From the NCBI GenBank assembly GCA_012064415.1, contig SSNU01000050.1, positions 270,993-334,992 on the forward strand: 64,000 nt of DNA. The letters run 5' to 3'. The translations under genes were made by a program, and so were the position numbers. The DNA is from Gyrodactylus bullatarudis. Lineage: Eukaryota > Platyhelminthes > Monogenea > Gyrodactylidea > Gyrodactylidae. Positions 1-15,000 of this stretch are shown one piece after another. The notes under the pieces are model-generated. The model had not been told where the DNA came from, made no database searches, and was given only the letters and a program-made list of their open reading frames with translations. The first letter of the stretch is position 1. Each line of letters starts with the position of its first letter.

Positions 1-98
1 ATTAGCTTTAGCTGAGATATCAACTTCATATTAGGATAAGACCTAGTAATACATGTAATATGATTGATCGAGTCAAAAGGTTTTTTCTGAATTCTCAC

Positions 99-3000
99 TT
101 GCATGACCGAGTGAAACTTTTCAATCAAGTCAGGTGCAAAAGCACGGACAGCTTCACTCATTTTACACTCCAAACGTGATAGGGCTTTCTCTTCACTTTG
201 ATCCAGGCAAAACTTCTCTTTGAGCCAATCAACAGCCTTTACAGGATCCTTGGCAACATCAGTTATTTCAGCGTCCTGGACCAACGAGAACATTGTGATC
301 AATAGATTGGCATACCTACGTATGGATTTGTATAAGCAAGAATATAAATTAGCTATTCTCGACAAAATTAAAATTATAATATTCTCGATATATTTGGGAT
401 TTCATGATTTCTACAAAATTTCTACATGGAATTTCACTTTTTGAATCGGTTACTAATCTTGATGAAAAAATATGATTTTTGTACTTCTAAAGCCAAATGA
501 AAAGATACAGTATTTCTTTCAATAAATCAAGACAAAGCTAAGAATTAATTAATTTTCAGTCATCTTTGAGTGTTAATAGTTGACAGAATTCTTTTATTCA
601 TAACATCTTGATTTCAAGATTCAAGATACTTGACTAGATGTCCCTTTAAACTGCCATTAATGATGGCGTTAGATAGGTTTAGGAAACTGGTAATTTATCT
701 CTCAAGACAAGCAGCCCAAGTTGTTTAAATATTCTACGACTATTGTGAGTACTTTGGTTAAGAATACAATCAAGTAGTTTAAACTTCCAAGATTGATTAG
801 CTAATATGAAGATGAGAATTCATGATATAAAAATATCGATTTCTCTCATAAACAAGAGATGATATTCAGGATCAGAATTAGGTTCAGATAACTGTGATTA
901 ATACTCTTGTAATATGTATGAAAGTCTCTGCTTCCTCCGGCCCAATCAGAGAACACTAAAGATTAGACCAATAAAATTAAAGTAACCAAAAGGCTGGGGT
1001 GAAAATTCTTTTTCTCCGAACAACTCACGAGAGGACTTACTTTTCTGATAAATTTTAGTACTCAGATCATGTTTTCCATAACTTTAAAGCGTTAAAGTCA
1101 TTCCCACAAAATCCGATGGACATGATAGAATAACGAAATTAACCATGAAGCCCCTTTTGAAGATAAAACTTAAGAAAATCATTATATGGCTAAGACTTTA
1201 GTGATTGCGTAGTAAAAATTCATTGAGAATTGAGCGGCGAGTTGAAAAATTCAAGATTTTTGAAACCGAATGACATAATGGAGAATCATTTTCGACACAT
1301 GCTTCAATACAAAGTAATGCTTATAATTGATGGTTCTATCAGAAAAGTTGGTCCTAATATGAGGTTAAAAATTTCACCCTAGCCTACTAACCAATATTGA
1401 AATCTTCTTAGGAATAAGGATCTTCTCATCAAAAACATCTTGAGTAGACTGAAAATAGCATTGAAGAAGATGACGACTCTCGCGGATTTTAACTGGACAT
1501 CAAGAAAAAATAAAAGAATACGATAAAAAAAGGTTTATAATTCCTCAAATGAAAGAGTCATAATGTTTATCTTCTTTCTAGCATAGCTATGCGATAAAAG
1601 TGTAAAGAATTTCCTTTGAAGGGAAAAAAGCAATCAAGGATGCAATCAAAATACATAGGACATGTCCAAATGATTTTGTCCAGAATAAGGCTACCCATCC
1701 TCTTTTGACTGTAGAATAAGACTAATTAATTTTTAGAGTTTAGTATGAGAGAGAGAGATGTAAATTAGAATTCCTCGCAAATGCATCAAACTAACGAAAT
1801 ATATACATGTTAACTTTGTACACGTGTTATAATACAATAAACTGTATTTATAGCTGTAATTGAATATTGAAAATTGGGAATTTTGTATATTGATTTATCA
1901 ATGATAAATTGTAGTTATAGAAGAAAAACTTTTATTCACCAAATATACATTTCTTTATGGTTCATCAGTAGTGACACATAAATAATGATAAAAGTTTTAA
2001 ATTCAATGAAAATAATATTTTACAAATTTTGAAAGAAGTATAGTAAAAGTTGAAAAACATAAGAATATAATGAGAAGAAAAAAGTGAAAAAGCTCCCATA
2101 GGCCAGGGTAATTGAAGATTATAAGAGTAATTTTTCTGAACACTATCAGCAGCATTTGCTACACATTAAACCAAGCCTGTGTGTTCAGAAAAATTACTCT
2201 TATAATCTTCAATTACCCTGGCCTATGGGAGCTTTTTCACTTTTCTCTTCACTGTTACTATTTATTGAAGAGTCTTGGTGTTTTTTCAGGTCACATTATA
2301 TTCTTATGTTTTTCAACTTTGACTATACTTCTTTCAAAATTTGTAAAATATTATTTTCATTGAATTTAAAACTTTTATCATTATTTATGTGTCACTACTG
2401 ATGAACCATAAAGAAATGTATATTTGGTGAATAAAAGTTTTTCTTCTATAACTACAAAATAATCCCATTTTTCGAACAGTTGATATTAATGATCACGATA
2501 AGAGAAAAAAATCAAATATGCATAATCTGTTCTAATGCATAAACCCAATATCGTTTGGGAGCTAAAATTTTGATTTTTCAATCATTTTAACTACTTGAAA
2601 ATCAAAGAAATTTCGACAAATCAAAATCCCTCGAAATCTTTCGAGAAATCTTCGGCAATATTTGAGTTTCTTGTCTTATAGTGATCCTTAAAATCAACTT
2701 TTGATTACTCTCTTTCAAACCAATAAAAATTTTGAGTTCAAAGTTCGAAAAAATGGGATTTTGGCGGCTAACCGAAATTTTAGAAAATACCATATTTTTC
2801 ATGAAATATTAATAATTTTTTTTTAGATTTTTTTCTTCAAATCGTTACACTTTGTATTGAAGCATGTTTTGAAAATGATTCTCCATTATGTCATTCGGTT
2901 TTATAAATATTGAATTTTTCAAATCACCGCTCCATTTTCAATGAATTTTTACTACGCAATCACAAAAATCCGGAATATCTTGGGAATTTAATGAGTTTCT

Positions 3001-6000
3001 TAAATTTTATCTTCAAAAATAGTAATCTTGTCATCAAAAGGGGCTTCATGGTTAATTTCGTTATTCTATCATGTCCATGGGATTTTGTGAGAATGACTTT
3101 CACGCTTTAAAGTTATGGAAAACATGATCTGAGTACTAAAATTTATCAGAAAAGTAAGTCCCCTCGTGGGTTGTTCGGAGAAAAAGAATTTTCACCCCAG
3201 CCTAGTGGGCAACATGAGTAGGATTCTAATAAAAAACTTTTTAAAAATTTGAATTCTTGATGAATAAATCGAGATTTTCCACGACTTAAAAAATTCAAAT
3301 ATGTCAAGAGGGAGGGGTACTGGATCATAATGTAGTGTGACTTGGGACTAGTTGACAAAGGAATGAAACGGAAACAGTGCAATACATTAAAAAGGATCCT
3401 ATTCTGATTGCGTAGTTACCTTTAATCCTTCCTCTCCAGATAATTTATTGCAAATGAACAAAAGTAAACTTGAATTCATTTTCAAGGGTAGGAAAATTTT
3501 TTTTCAACTTTTCTGATAATCACCATTCATTTTGATCAATTTTAGGAAAACAAAAATTTTAGATTTGCTGCATTAACTTTCTAGTAGAAGCTCTTGAAAT
3601 GCTAAACTTTTTTTTCTTCTAATACAGATTAAATTAAAGTTTGATTTTTTTGTACAGGAATTTAAAAATATTTTGAAGCATTCTAATTGGTTGATAAATC
3701 GAGTCTTTCATTTTGTGGAAAATAATGCCGAGCTTCTTCTAAAATATTTTCTGATGATGAAGATATCTTCATGAGGAATTAGAAGTCGAGTGAATATTTT
3801 GTGATTAAGCTTATATTTCACCGGATCTCATCAGACTATTACACCGGCTTGATATTTATATCAAATTTCTGAGCATATGCAAATTCCTCTTATTGGTTCA
3901 AAAAATGAATAATTTTATTTTGATTGAAAAAGTATTGCAAAATACAGCTGGTTTGATTAGATTTGTGTCAAAGGATTATGCTTTTCTTGGGGAACATAAA
4001 ATTGTCAAGTATTCAAAATGATGTAATGAAAGAGGAAAATATTTAGTTAACAAGAGTAGATGTAGCTCTGAGATGATTTAAGAGTTAAACCGGAATACAC
4101 TTGCTTGTTTATCGTTGCTTTTGTTGTAACAGAAGTTAACTCTCTAAATAAAGTCTGTCCATATAAATAATAATACTATATTGAGCATTATATAATAGAA
4201 GGAAGAGAATTGGGATATAGTTGTTTTTGACGAATTTTTGTCCTAATTATTGAAATTGGAAGGAAAGATAGTTTGAGATTGCGATCCTTGGTCTAATGTT
4301 ACAGGGACTCCCAATCAGTTACTCTATTTCCTAAACCAAGGGGTTTCATTGTGGAAAAGATGGGAATTACAAAAACTCACTGTTTTACATCAGAGAAAAA
4401 AGGAACAGAAAAATAATTGTTCCAATCACACAATAAAATGAGTTTTGAGAAAAGCCTGAGCAAAAATTCAACCTGACTAAAACTTTCAGAAAAATATTTC
4501 TCTGGAAATAGGGAATTCTCTCAAGAAGCCACTTCATTCTATTTACAACCTATATCTTGGATCTGTACAAAAACTCGAAGGATCTCGGTTGAGAGATCCT
4601 GATTTTTCGACTTTACTGTATCAAGTTTAAGTTTGAGTTGAAATTATTATAGTACAAAAAAAAGATGATGATTTGATACATCGGGGACAATTGGTTGCAA
4701 TTTCATGAGTTATTGGTTTTATGGACAAAATGGAAGTCAGTTCAAATAAAAAGCGTCTCATTCACTGGAGAAGGTACTGGACTATCTCAATGAGGCTGTT
4801 GTTGATATGAAGTTGGGAATGTATAATTTTCACGAAATCTCGATTTTTCATTAAAAATTCTTTAAATATGGACGTTTTTCAAATTTCGATTCGGCGCAAA
4901 AATCCAAGTTTTTCGAAAAATTTTATTGATTTCAAACTTTTATTGAGAGAGTAATCAAATGTTGATTTTCAGGATTACAATAAGACAAGAAACCCGAATA
5001 TATTTTTCATAAAAATATTTTTCCAGAATTTTTTGGTCTTCAAATCGTAAAAGTGTGCAACACGAGTAGGATTCCAAAATATCTAGGTTTCGTAGAAACA
5101 ATAGACTCCGATTAAATATACTTTTACCAATATTAATTGAAGCTTCAGGCTTCAACGTGTATCAAAACAATTTTCCTATTGATATTACACGGGTTGAGAT
5201 ATTCCTAGATTCTTTCATCTCGTTCAAGCCTTTGAAAATTAGTTCTATCTCGAACCTGGTCTTCCAGGCAAATGAATTTCAAAATAAATAAACCAAGATC
5301 TTTTACTCCCGAGTATATTTCTGACCGATGTTTTGATAATAAAAAAAATTAAAGTTTGTGATATCTATATCGGCAATCCTGCAGTGATTTGAGATTTTGT
5401 AAACGATAGTCATCAATAAGAGAGGGGTGCAAGTCGTCATAATATACAAGGAGAGATGTATTTATTATCAAAATGCAACAGAGAACAAAAGCAACGTACA
5501 ACTTTAATTATAGAGGTATAAAGTGGATGTTTTATGGAAGAATAAAAAGATACTCGATCAAAATGTCTACGGAAGAAGATAGATCCAAAAAAGGAGCGAT
5601 TCATCTGGTCTCTAAAATCTTAGGAAATAGGATTCTGAAACCTATGAATTATACTCTAATTGGTACTCTGATTGATTAATGAAAAATTTCCCGACTCGAG
5701 CTTAATGGGTGCAAAAGGGTTTGGAATCCTATCAAATAGATACTCTGCAGAAAGAATTGTAAATTTTCTAACAGTAAAAAAACAGAACAGCATTCATCGA
5801 GTAATCGATCTTGTATGATTTCAAAATTATCTACAAAGAGAAAATAGAATTTAGATAACGTCAAACGTTTCGAAAACGATAAACTTTTGCACGTTTTCAC
5901 TCCGAATCGATAGTCAAAGCTTTTTTCTATTCATGATAAATAGAGCTGTACTCGAGTTATATTTGTGCCAATTTTAATCTGGTTTAGACTTAAAATTTGA

Positions 6001-9000
6001 AGAAACCATGTAGACAGGTTTTTTTTTATCGGGAAAATTCTTTCTTTTACTGTATTTTAAATAATCAAGGTAGAACCATGTAAAATCCCTTTAATCGCAA
6101 AGAACAAGCATAGAAGTTTTTATTCAGTTTGAACGATCCCACTCATCGAACGAAACATTCTTATCTAGAAACAAGAGAGGGAGCAAAATTTTTAGAATAG
6201 TTCTCGATACACCTTTTCATATTTTGATGATTTAGAAAATTCGGCATTTTATCTGTCGTTCAAATTATTAAAATTATTCAATTTCTGTTAAAAACAAATA
6301 TTCGTCAGTTTCGAAACTCACGAGGGAATTTCAATACTCAGTGGGGAGTTTCGAAACTCCGTGAGTTTCAATATTTACGGTAACATATACATTAATTGAA
6401 AATACCTATTTATGTTTTGAAAATCTCAAACACATCAATACATTTTGTGAATAAAACAATTTGACATTTGATAATAGACCGTATATATCTATTGAATTTT
6501 TGAAAATACTATACACTTTTGTCAAATAGCCTACCCATATATGAATTTTTTTGTTAATATCCCTATTTTTTTCATCCTATCTTTCATCATCAAAAGTTTC
6601 TGATTGGTTAAAACTAAATTTTGCATTAATATTTTATGAGTTTTATCTTCCTTATCAAAATAAAGTTTTAATTCAATTTGAAACATGGTGATACTCAGTA
6701 GCATTAAAAATGTTCTCATAGTCAATCAAAGTCAGAAAGATTCCTTATTGTATAACTTCAATATTATTCCTCATTCAAAGTAAAAATTTAATAAATCTTG
6801 TTTCATTAATACTGCTGTTTTTTATTTTAGAGTCCTAATTGAAGAAAACACTTGCTATTTTTTCTCTAAATTTTGCTATTTTGTTGTGGACCCTAGTTAT
6901 TACTAATAACTCAAGAGAATGAGAAAGTGTCACCTGGAAATTTGAATGTTTTCTCTCCTTCTAAGCTGGCAACTGATCTTTGTTTCATAGAAGCAAAGAG
7001 ATGACGATGATTGATTTAAGAATAATAATAACTCAAATATACTTCCTCTCTGCTCAGATTGAGCAAGAAAAAAACTGTCTCGAGAAAAAATGTAACTAGA
7101 ATGCCATGATACGAAAGTGAACGTTTCCAGATCAAAATTTTCCTCGCCATCATCTTACCATCAGTAAGGATACCAATCGAAAGATACAAGCAGGATACAG
7201 ATTTAAGAAAAATGATGGACAGATAATGATTTATTCATTCAGACAAGTCACATCTCTTCATATTAATAGGAACAATTAATAGACTTGCTTTTATCTCAGA
7301 GGTCATTTAAAGATAAGATAATTAGAGCCACATTTTTTCAGATTCAGTAAATAAAATGATCTTAAATTAGTTTTTTTTAATCATAGGTCAAACTCTTGTA
7401 TTATTCTCTAATCTGATTGGACAAAACTGATAGGCATGAGATTAGTAAAGCTAATTAATATGAAGTTGGGAATCTATGATTTTTACAAAAATCTCGATTT
7501 TTTCATCAAAAATTCAAATATTTGAAAGATTTTTTGGAATCCTACTCATCTTGCCCATTTTTATGATTTAAAGAAAAAAATTATTTTCCTGAAAAATATG
7601 GTAATTTTTTTGAGCTTTGAACTCAAAATTTTAATTGGTTTTAAAGTGGGAGTGTGACTAAAAGAAGTTTTTTAGGATGAGAATTAGACAAGAAAGCCGA
7701 ATATCTCTGATAAACTTTTGAAAGATTCACCATTTTCAAGGGATTTCCATTTATCGAAATTTTATTGATCTTCAAGCAGTGAATTTGATCAAAAAATCTA
7801 AATTCAGCTCCCAAACCATAATAAGGGTATAATAAGGTATTTTTCATGACTTTGGACCATAAAATGTCTTTTGAGTCTGGGGATGTATTTTATTGGAAAG
7901 TAGCTAAAATTGAAGATCAATAAACTTCTCATCAGAAAAATCCACACTAAACGTAAAAACAAGCACTGATTTTTTTAAGTTGACAACATTTCCAGCAAAA
8001 TAAGTCATTAAAAATGGGCCCTGAGTCGAGGTCCAAATTTTTTATTGAATAATTTTTTAATGAAGCATAAAGTTGTATAGAATGAAGTTTACTTTATTTA
8101 TAGTTAAAAGAAAATTTCCTATATATCTCAAGATTTTAAAGGGATTCGTGATTCTCCAAAATATGCGGCTGAACATGGTTTCCGACATTACTGTATATAA
8201 AACGGAGTACATCAGAGCTGAAAGATCTACCTCAAATTAACAACAGAATGAGAACTTTAATACAGTATTCTCACTTACAAGTATTGTCTGTAGAGATTAT
8301 TCATAAAACATGAGAATCGATACAGTCGTCAAGACAAAAAACATTACAATCTTCTAGCGTGTAAACAAACAAGAAAGTAGGAATTTTGTACACATCAGAG
8401 AACTCATCATCATGAAATGATCAATTTCCTCTTTAGTTGAACTGAATTTTCAAATTTTTTCTATTCCCTCTCCTATAGTTTTGTTGTTAGCTTTTAGCTG
8501 ATTCAAAGACTTGAGAAACCGGTTTCTTCTATCATAGAGATATTTTTCAATCAGTATATTTATTCAGTATTAAAGAGAAAAATTTGATACTCTTCATAAT
8601 GGGATGAAAATGTAACCTTGTAAAGATTCCGCGCACTTTAGATGCCGTGTAGGAAAATATGATCTGTAGTGTGTTCCCTTTGATACAAAGAAATATGTAA
8701 GGTATCGTTCAATTGTTCTGTTGTAAAAAGAAACAGCCGAAATTTCATTCCAAAAAAGCAAAATGAAAAGGGAATTAATTGTGAAAAAATTACGATTACA
8801 AATTAGAATTTGAGAAAAGAGTTTAATTGGAAGAACTCTTTGATCAGAATTTATCAAAGGAGGAATCTTCTTTGGCCCAAAAGAAATTAGTACAATATCT
8901 TTTATCTTCCATTATAATAATCATAAATACACACCTGGATTAGAATTGGACGGAATTTCCCAAAATTACTTGAATCCCTCCTGTTGGTTTTGATAAAAAT

Positions 9001-12000
9001 AATCTTTATTTATCTCATTATGACTGATTTTTTCATGAGAAATCAATTTATCAAGATGAAAAAAGGTTTTCAATTTTTTGGGGAAATCTCCAAAAGTATG
9101 ACACCATGTTTCATATATATTAATCAGTTTTTTTGAAAGACATTATATTAGCATGGTATTCCTTTCTTGAAGTAAAGAGATGATGATTGTCAATTCGCAA
9201 GACCTTGAAATACAAGCTCTATTTGTTATTGTAAGAGAGGTGTCGGTGACCTCTGATTTAACCTGAGCAATAGTGAGATTCATGAAGAAAGGCGATGCCA
9301 AGTTTGTTAAAAGAATAGGGCTTTATTTCGTGGCATACTCATGAGCTTCTACATGCCATATTTATATATGTTGTGACGAATTTGGATAATTTGCCAATTA
9401 TGCATAATCTGCAAGATATACCTTGACGAATATGAATAATAAGGAATTAAAGGGTGGATGGGCAATCGATCTATGCTTATATGTATGAAATATGTATTAT
9501 AGTTTTAAATAATTGATAAATACAGATTTATATCATTTCTTTCGATAAATATTTATAATTAAATAACGTGTTTTCTTGAAATAATATTTTATTCACTATT
9601 TATATTTACTTTCTTTAATTTGAATTGAATTATAATTATAATAAATCTTTCCCTTTCATTTTTTTCATGAAAAAGAAAATTATAAAGGGTTTTCTATATT
9701 CTTTATTTTCACATTTAAGAAAGTAAATATAAATAGTGAATAAAATATTATTTCAAGAAAACACGTTATTTAATTATAAATATTTATCGAAAGAAATGAT
9801 ATAAATCTGTATTTATCAATTATTTAAAACTATAATACATATTTCATACATATAAGCATAGATCGATTGCCCATCCACCCTTTAATTCCTTATTATTCAT
9901 ATTCGTCAAGGTATATCTTGCAGATTATGCATAATTGGCAAAAACCTGATGAATTTGAATAAAATTATGCATATTCGTCAGGTTTTTGCTAAGCAATCTG
10001 CAAGTTTTCCTGCTGATTATGCATAATCGGCAAATTATCCAAATTCATCACAGCATATACAAAAAATTTTCGTTACGAAAGAATGGATCTGATTGGCCCT
10101 TCTTCTTGTTCACCTCGTCTGAGGTGAGTGCGAGTGTGCATCAGTGGACATTACTCTGTATTGCTTTTTTCTGATATTTTGTGTTCATCGTGATTTGCAT
10201 GTAATGAGGGATGAGTGAGACTGTGCGTAGGTATACTTGTATATTTGTATGTGGGTTGTGAGAGTTTTTGAATAGATTCCTGTGGTCCTACACATTCGTA
10301 GAGTAAGTTTTGGGAGAAGTATTTCGTTATATTCTTTTGATCTTGGTTACCTTTAGCCATATTTCTTTTTCTCGGTGTGTTTCTGGTTTTGGGGTTGGGA
10401 ATTGATATCAAAATCTCTACGAATGTGTAGGAACACAGGAATCTATTCAAAAACTCTTACAACCCACATTCAAGTAGAACAAGAAGAAGGGCAAATCAGA
10501 TCCATTCTTTCTTAATGAAAATTTTTTTATATAAATATGGCATGTAGAAGCTCATGAGTATGCCACGAAATAAAGCCCTATTCTTTTAACAAACTTGGCA
10601 TCGCCTTTCTTCATGAATCTCACTATTGCTCAGGTTAAATCAGAGGTCACCGACACCTCTATGACAATAACTTTATATTTGATAGATCTTTAGAAAAGAA
10701 TCTTGTGACATTATTTTTCTGAGGGTTCACTCATCAGTGGGAAAGTAAAAGAATCATAACTTGGAAAAGGGGAAATCAACTCTGGTAAAATGCGTGAAAG
10801 TTTTCAAGAGAGAAATTCAAGTCAAGATTAATCTTGAGTGTTGTTTCAAGAATTTTACTTACAAAACAATATCAATGCATCATGATAATACAAATGTTAA
10901 ACATTTCTCAAACATTAGCTCAGTTCATTTCGATGAGAGATTAAAATGTTTCTCACTTTATTCTATAGTCCATGGAAAAAAATCTCAATTGAAAATTGCC
11001 AAAATTTTTCAGGGAAACTTTCTACTTTAAGCAAGAGAGTTCAAGTTACTTATCGATACTATAGCTAAACGAAGAAAGTTTCAAGTTTGATTCTCTCACA
11101 GAATTATTTCGAATGTGGTAATAAAAAACATGAGGTTGGTTTTTGGAAAAATCGCATATTCGTTGTTAGCGTATTCTGAAACCATCTCAAATCTTAGGGA
11201 TGTTGTTAGGTACATTGTGCCTTGAAAAAGGTTCTTCATATTTCTCTGCCCCAAAAACCAATGAGAGTGAACTATGCATTAACCAATCATATTCAAGCAA
11301 AATCTTCTTGTTTTATTTTCATGCTGTAACTGGAATAAACCCGAATTTGGCGTCAAATCGAAATTTGAATATTTTAAAATATTTTCTTTCTCAATTGGTG
11401 ATATTGGTGAATCCAGTATTTTTTAGTCATAATTGAGTTCCAAATGTAGTTTCTCCTCAATGGCGTTAATTTTTAATCTTGTATTTAATCATTGTTTACT
11501 TGATCATATTAAAATATTAAAACAACTTTTACAATCAACTAATGCAACACTACAGTTGTATCAGAAAGTAAAGTCCTGTTATCATATTCATCATCTCATG
11601 AAATATCATAACTTTAATTTTATATATACGGTATATAAATTTTATATGCCATTATATAGGATTTTGAACGTCTGAACACGGATCTACAGGGGTATTTCCT
11701 ACTATGGAAAACTGTTTTACTTGAGTTGATGGTAGGGAAATCAGAACAAAGATGGAGTCGTAGATTTATTTTATTGATGAATTACTACAAATGTTATCTA
11801 TATCTAGCCATAATTCGGGAATCTTAAATTCTATAAAATTCTCAATTTTTGTACAGTAACGAAAATCCGTTTTTTTAAATGCTTGCAATCTTTTAACTCA
11901 CCGTCTTAGAATAATCAATGTAGTTGAACAATAGACCCAAAAATCTTGAAAGTAACTTGTTCCACTCATGGCATCCAACATTTGACGGGTAAGACGAACT

Positions 12001-15000
12001 TCACTGGCCATGATTTTCGGATCATTGCCAAGAATATATCCAAAGTCAATGTGGAACAGTCGGCCGTCTTTGGTTAAGAGGACATTTTCCATATGCCGAT
12101 CACCAATGCCCAAAAGGTAAGTGATTACACAATAGCCAGCTAGGGAAATTTAAATTCAATCAGTTTGCTAATATTTGGAAATTTTGAACACAACCATGAA
12201 ATTTAACATCATCTAATAGCTCAAGAAATAGATAATGATTAATATTTGAGAATATAATAAAGGTGTATTTGTTATTTTTGAATTAGTTTACGAATTAGTT
12301 CAGAATTCTACAGACCGATTTCAAGATAATTTACTTCGCTAAAAAAATTTTATCCTCAAAAACTAATATGAATTCGAACAAGTTTGGTGCCATAAGAAAG
12401 ATAATTAATCACTCTATTTGTTTGAACTTATTAGATATTTCTAGAATTGAAAACCATCAATATCTATGAGTATATTGATTAGAAAAGTTTTCTGCAGATT
12501 GCAATATGGTCTGATCAAGCTGAAATTTTCCCATTTGTCTCAATAAGCATATTAGATTGGGTTGAGAGCCCGGGCTATTCGAATTTTGCTTTTATAAAAT
12601 TGGCCGACCATGCCTAATATATATAATCGAGATGTTAAGTTGTATAATTATGATATGGGCAGAGAGCGATAAAAAACGGGTATTTCCACTGTATTGTTCA
12701 ATTCTGATATAAATATTTGGATTGCTTTAAATTTTTTTAATCTTGAAGTAGAAATTCAAAATTTTTCTTAATTTTTGTCAGATTAAATTTTTTTATTCGC
12801 ATAAGCTTGACTTCCTGACTATCCGGATAAAAATATTGAGTCTTTTATGAAAATAGTATACATTGTTTTCATCTTGAAATAAACCATCTTCTATTCTTTT
12901 GCAGAGCGAAATATATGGATTTATTGTAAAAGGAAAGTTCAATGGGATTCTCCATCTTATAACATTTATGGAATAGAAAATAAGTTGAGCAAAGGACAAG
13001 GTTCTTAGGGAAAAGTTGCTCTGTTCTCAAAAGGTTCATTCAAATGGAAGATTCCCCTTTTGATCAGAGATCTTACAAAAGATTTAATCAAATCAAATCT
13101 CATGAAATAAGTAATCAGATTCTTTCCAGCAACAGAATAAACAAAAGAAAGAAATTCGTCGTTCATCAGAAAAACCACAATTGGTTTTTATTTGTAACAT
13201 TAACATCAGCTAAAAACCAATTTTTCTGAACATTTATTTCAGTATTTTTATTTGTATTTAGTACAGAGACTGAAGAAGAAAGTATTCATGTTTTTATATG
13301 AGTCTGGCAATGATTTATTAAATTTTATTTGTGAAAAATAAGGGGGGGACATATTCTATCCCAAAAGATTTACCGTACATTGTACAATACACATATGTGC
13401 TCTAATTATCACTGTATTGTAGTTCAGACAATATATTATTGTATGCTACCTATATGTAGGACTCATTCATGTATAAATAATAATTCTTGTCATAACAACA
13501 GCAACTCTTTCTCTCTCAAAAAACATTGATCAATCTAGTCAACCAGACAATGAATGAGAGACACTGGGCAAAAGAATAACAAATAGAGCCGAAAACATAA
13601 TTTTTGACGTAATTCAATTTCGAAAAACATACAAATATGATTAATAACAACAGATTAGGAATATGGTCAGATATGCTAACAAAACAAATTACAGAAAGTT
13701 GTTACAACAAGTCACATAGTGTAAAAATTAAATTTCTAAGTGAAAAACTATTCCCCCAGGATAGATTATTTATCATTAACGGGAACAGAGAGGCAATTGA
13801 TAAGGTAAAAAACTGACAAGATTGATTTAGCCATTATTGTGAGAACAAGTGATAAATATTAACTTGAATAAAGCTGGTTGATATGAAGTTGGGAATCTAT
13901 GATTTTTACAGAAACCCCGATTTTTTCATCATAAATTTGAAATTTGTTAAATCCTACTCATGTTGCCCACTTTCGCCATTTGGAGAAAAAAATTCTGAAA
14001 AAAACTTATTTTCATGAAAAAATGATCGTTTTTCAAATCCCCATTTGGGGCCAAAATCGCATTTTTTCGAACTTTGAAAATTTTTGTTGATTTGAAAGTG
14101 GAAGAGTGATCAAAAGCTGATTTTCAGAATCAAGATTAGATTATAAAGCTGAATAGCACCATCAAATTATCGAAAGTTCCCCCATTTTGGAGAGATTTTG
14201 AATTTTTGAAATTTCATTGATTTTCAAGTAGTGAAAATGATCAAGAAATCGAAATTCCGCTCGCGAACGATAATGCGATTATGCATAAGATCAGATTCAG
14301 TTGAATTGATTTTCTTGTCTAATCTTGTTCCTGAAAAAAACTCTTTCGATCAGCCTCTCACTTTCAGTTAAAATTTTCAGCTCTAAGTTCGAAAAAATGG
14401 GATTTTGGCGCCGAATGGGAATTTGAAAAATGACGATATTTTTCATAAAAATAATATTTTTTCAGATCTTTTTTTTCCAAATTGTAAAAGTCGACAACAT
14501 GAGTAGAATTCCAAAAAGTATTTTAAAAATTCAAATTCTTGATGAAAATACCGAGATTTCTGTAAAAATCATAGATTCCCAACTTCATATCAATTCGGAC
14601 ACACTTATAGGAGACTAGAAGAGAGAATCAACGAACATCTTCATACAGGGACAACAGCCATAAGTGAACATACGAGAACCTGTCCAGAAAAAGTTTCCCC
14701 ATTAAACTTTGAAATTATTTACAAACAACCAAGGAAAAACGTCGCAGCTCTCAAAACCGCTGAAGCATTATACATAGAGAAACAAAAGCCAAATCTATGT
14801 ATCCAAAAGAAATTCGTGAAACCACTGGTACTACTAAGACCAACACTGACGAATTCGCAACCAACACTGGTATCAACCCCAAGAAAAAGAAACAGATCAG
14901 ACGATGACATAGGACAAAATAAGATCACCAAATATTTTTCACAGATGTAACCGTTATATTCATACCTCATATTTTCACATTACTTCGTGCTTTCAATTAC

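Larger units (their letters stand above)
316..11901 (-). other. 11.6-kb PIK3C3 intron filled with repeats
   Basis: This intron lies between the exon ending CG (11902) and the exon starting G-TAT (315), which together restore an arginine codon. I see no conserved coding sequence in it. It holds an hAT-type MITE, a 233-bp-arm palindrome, nested foldback elements, and a Penelope-like fragment with another element inside it. Those are listed separately. The remaining stretches (for example 3300-4800, 5160-7440, 7850-9220 and 10680-11890) are AT-rich with no feature I recognise. Confidence 0.85.

Noticed and set aside
2112..2401. Two overlapping 80-aa ORFs
   Set aside because: They lie in the palindrome and have hydrophobic, random-looking sequence.
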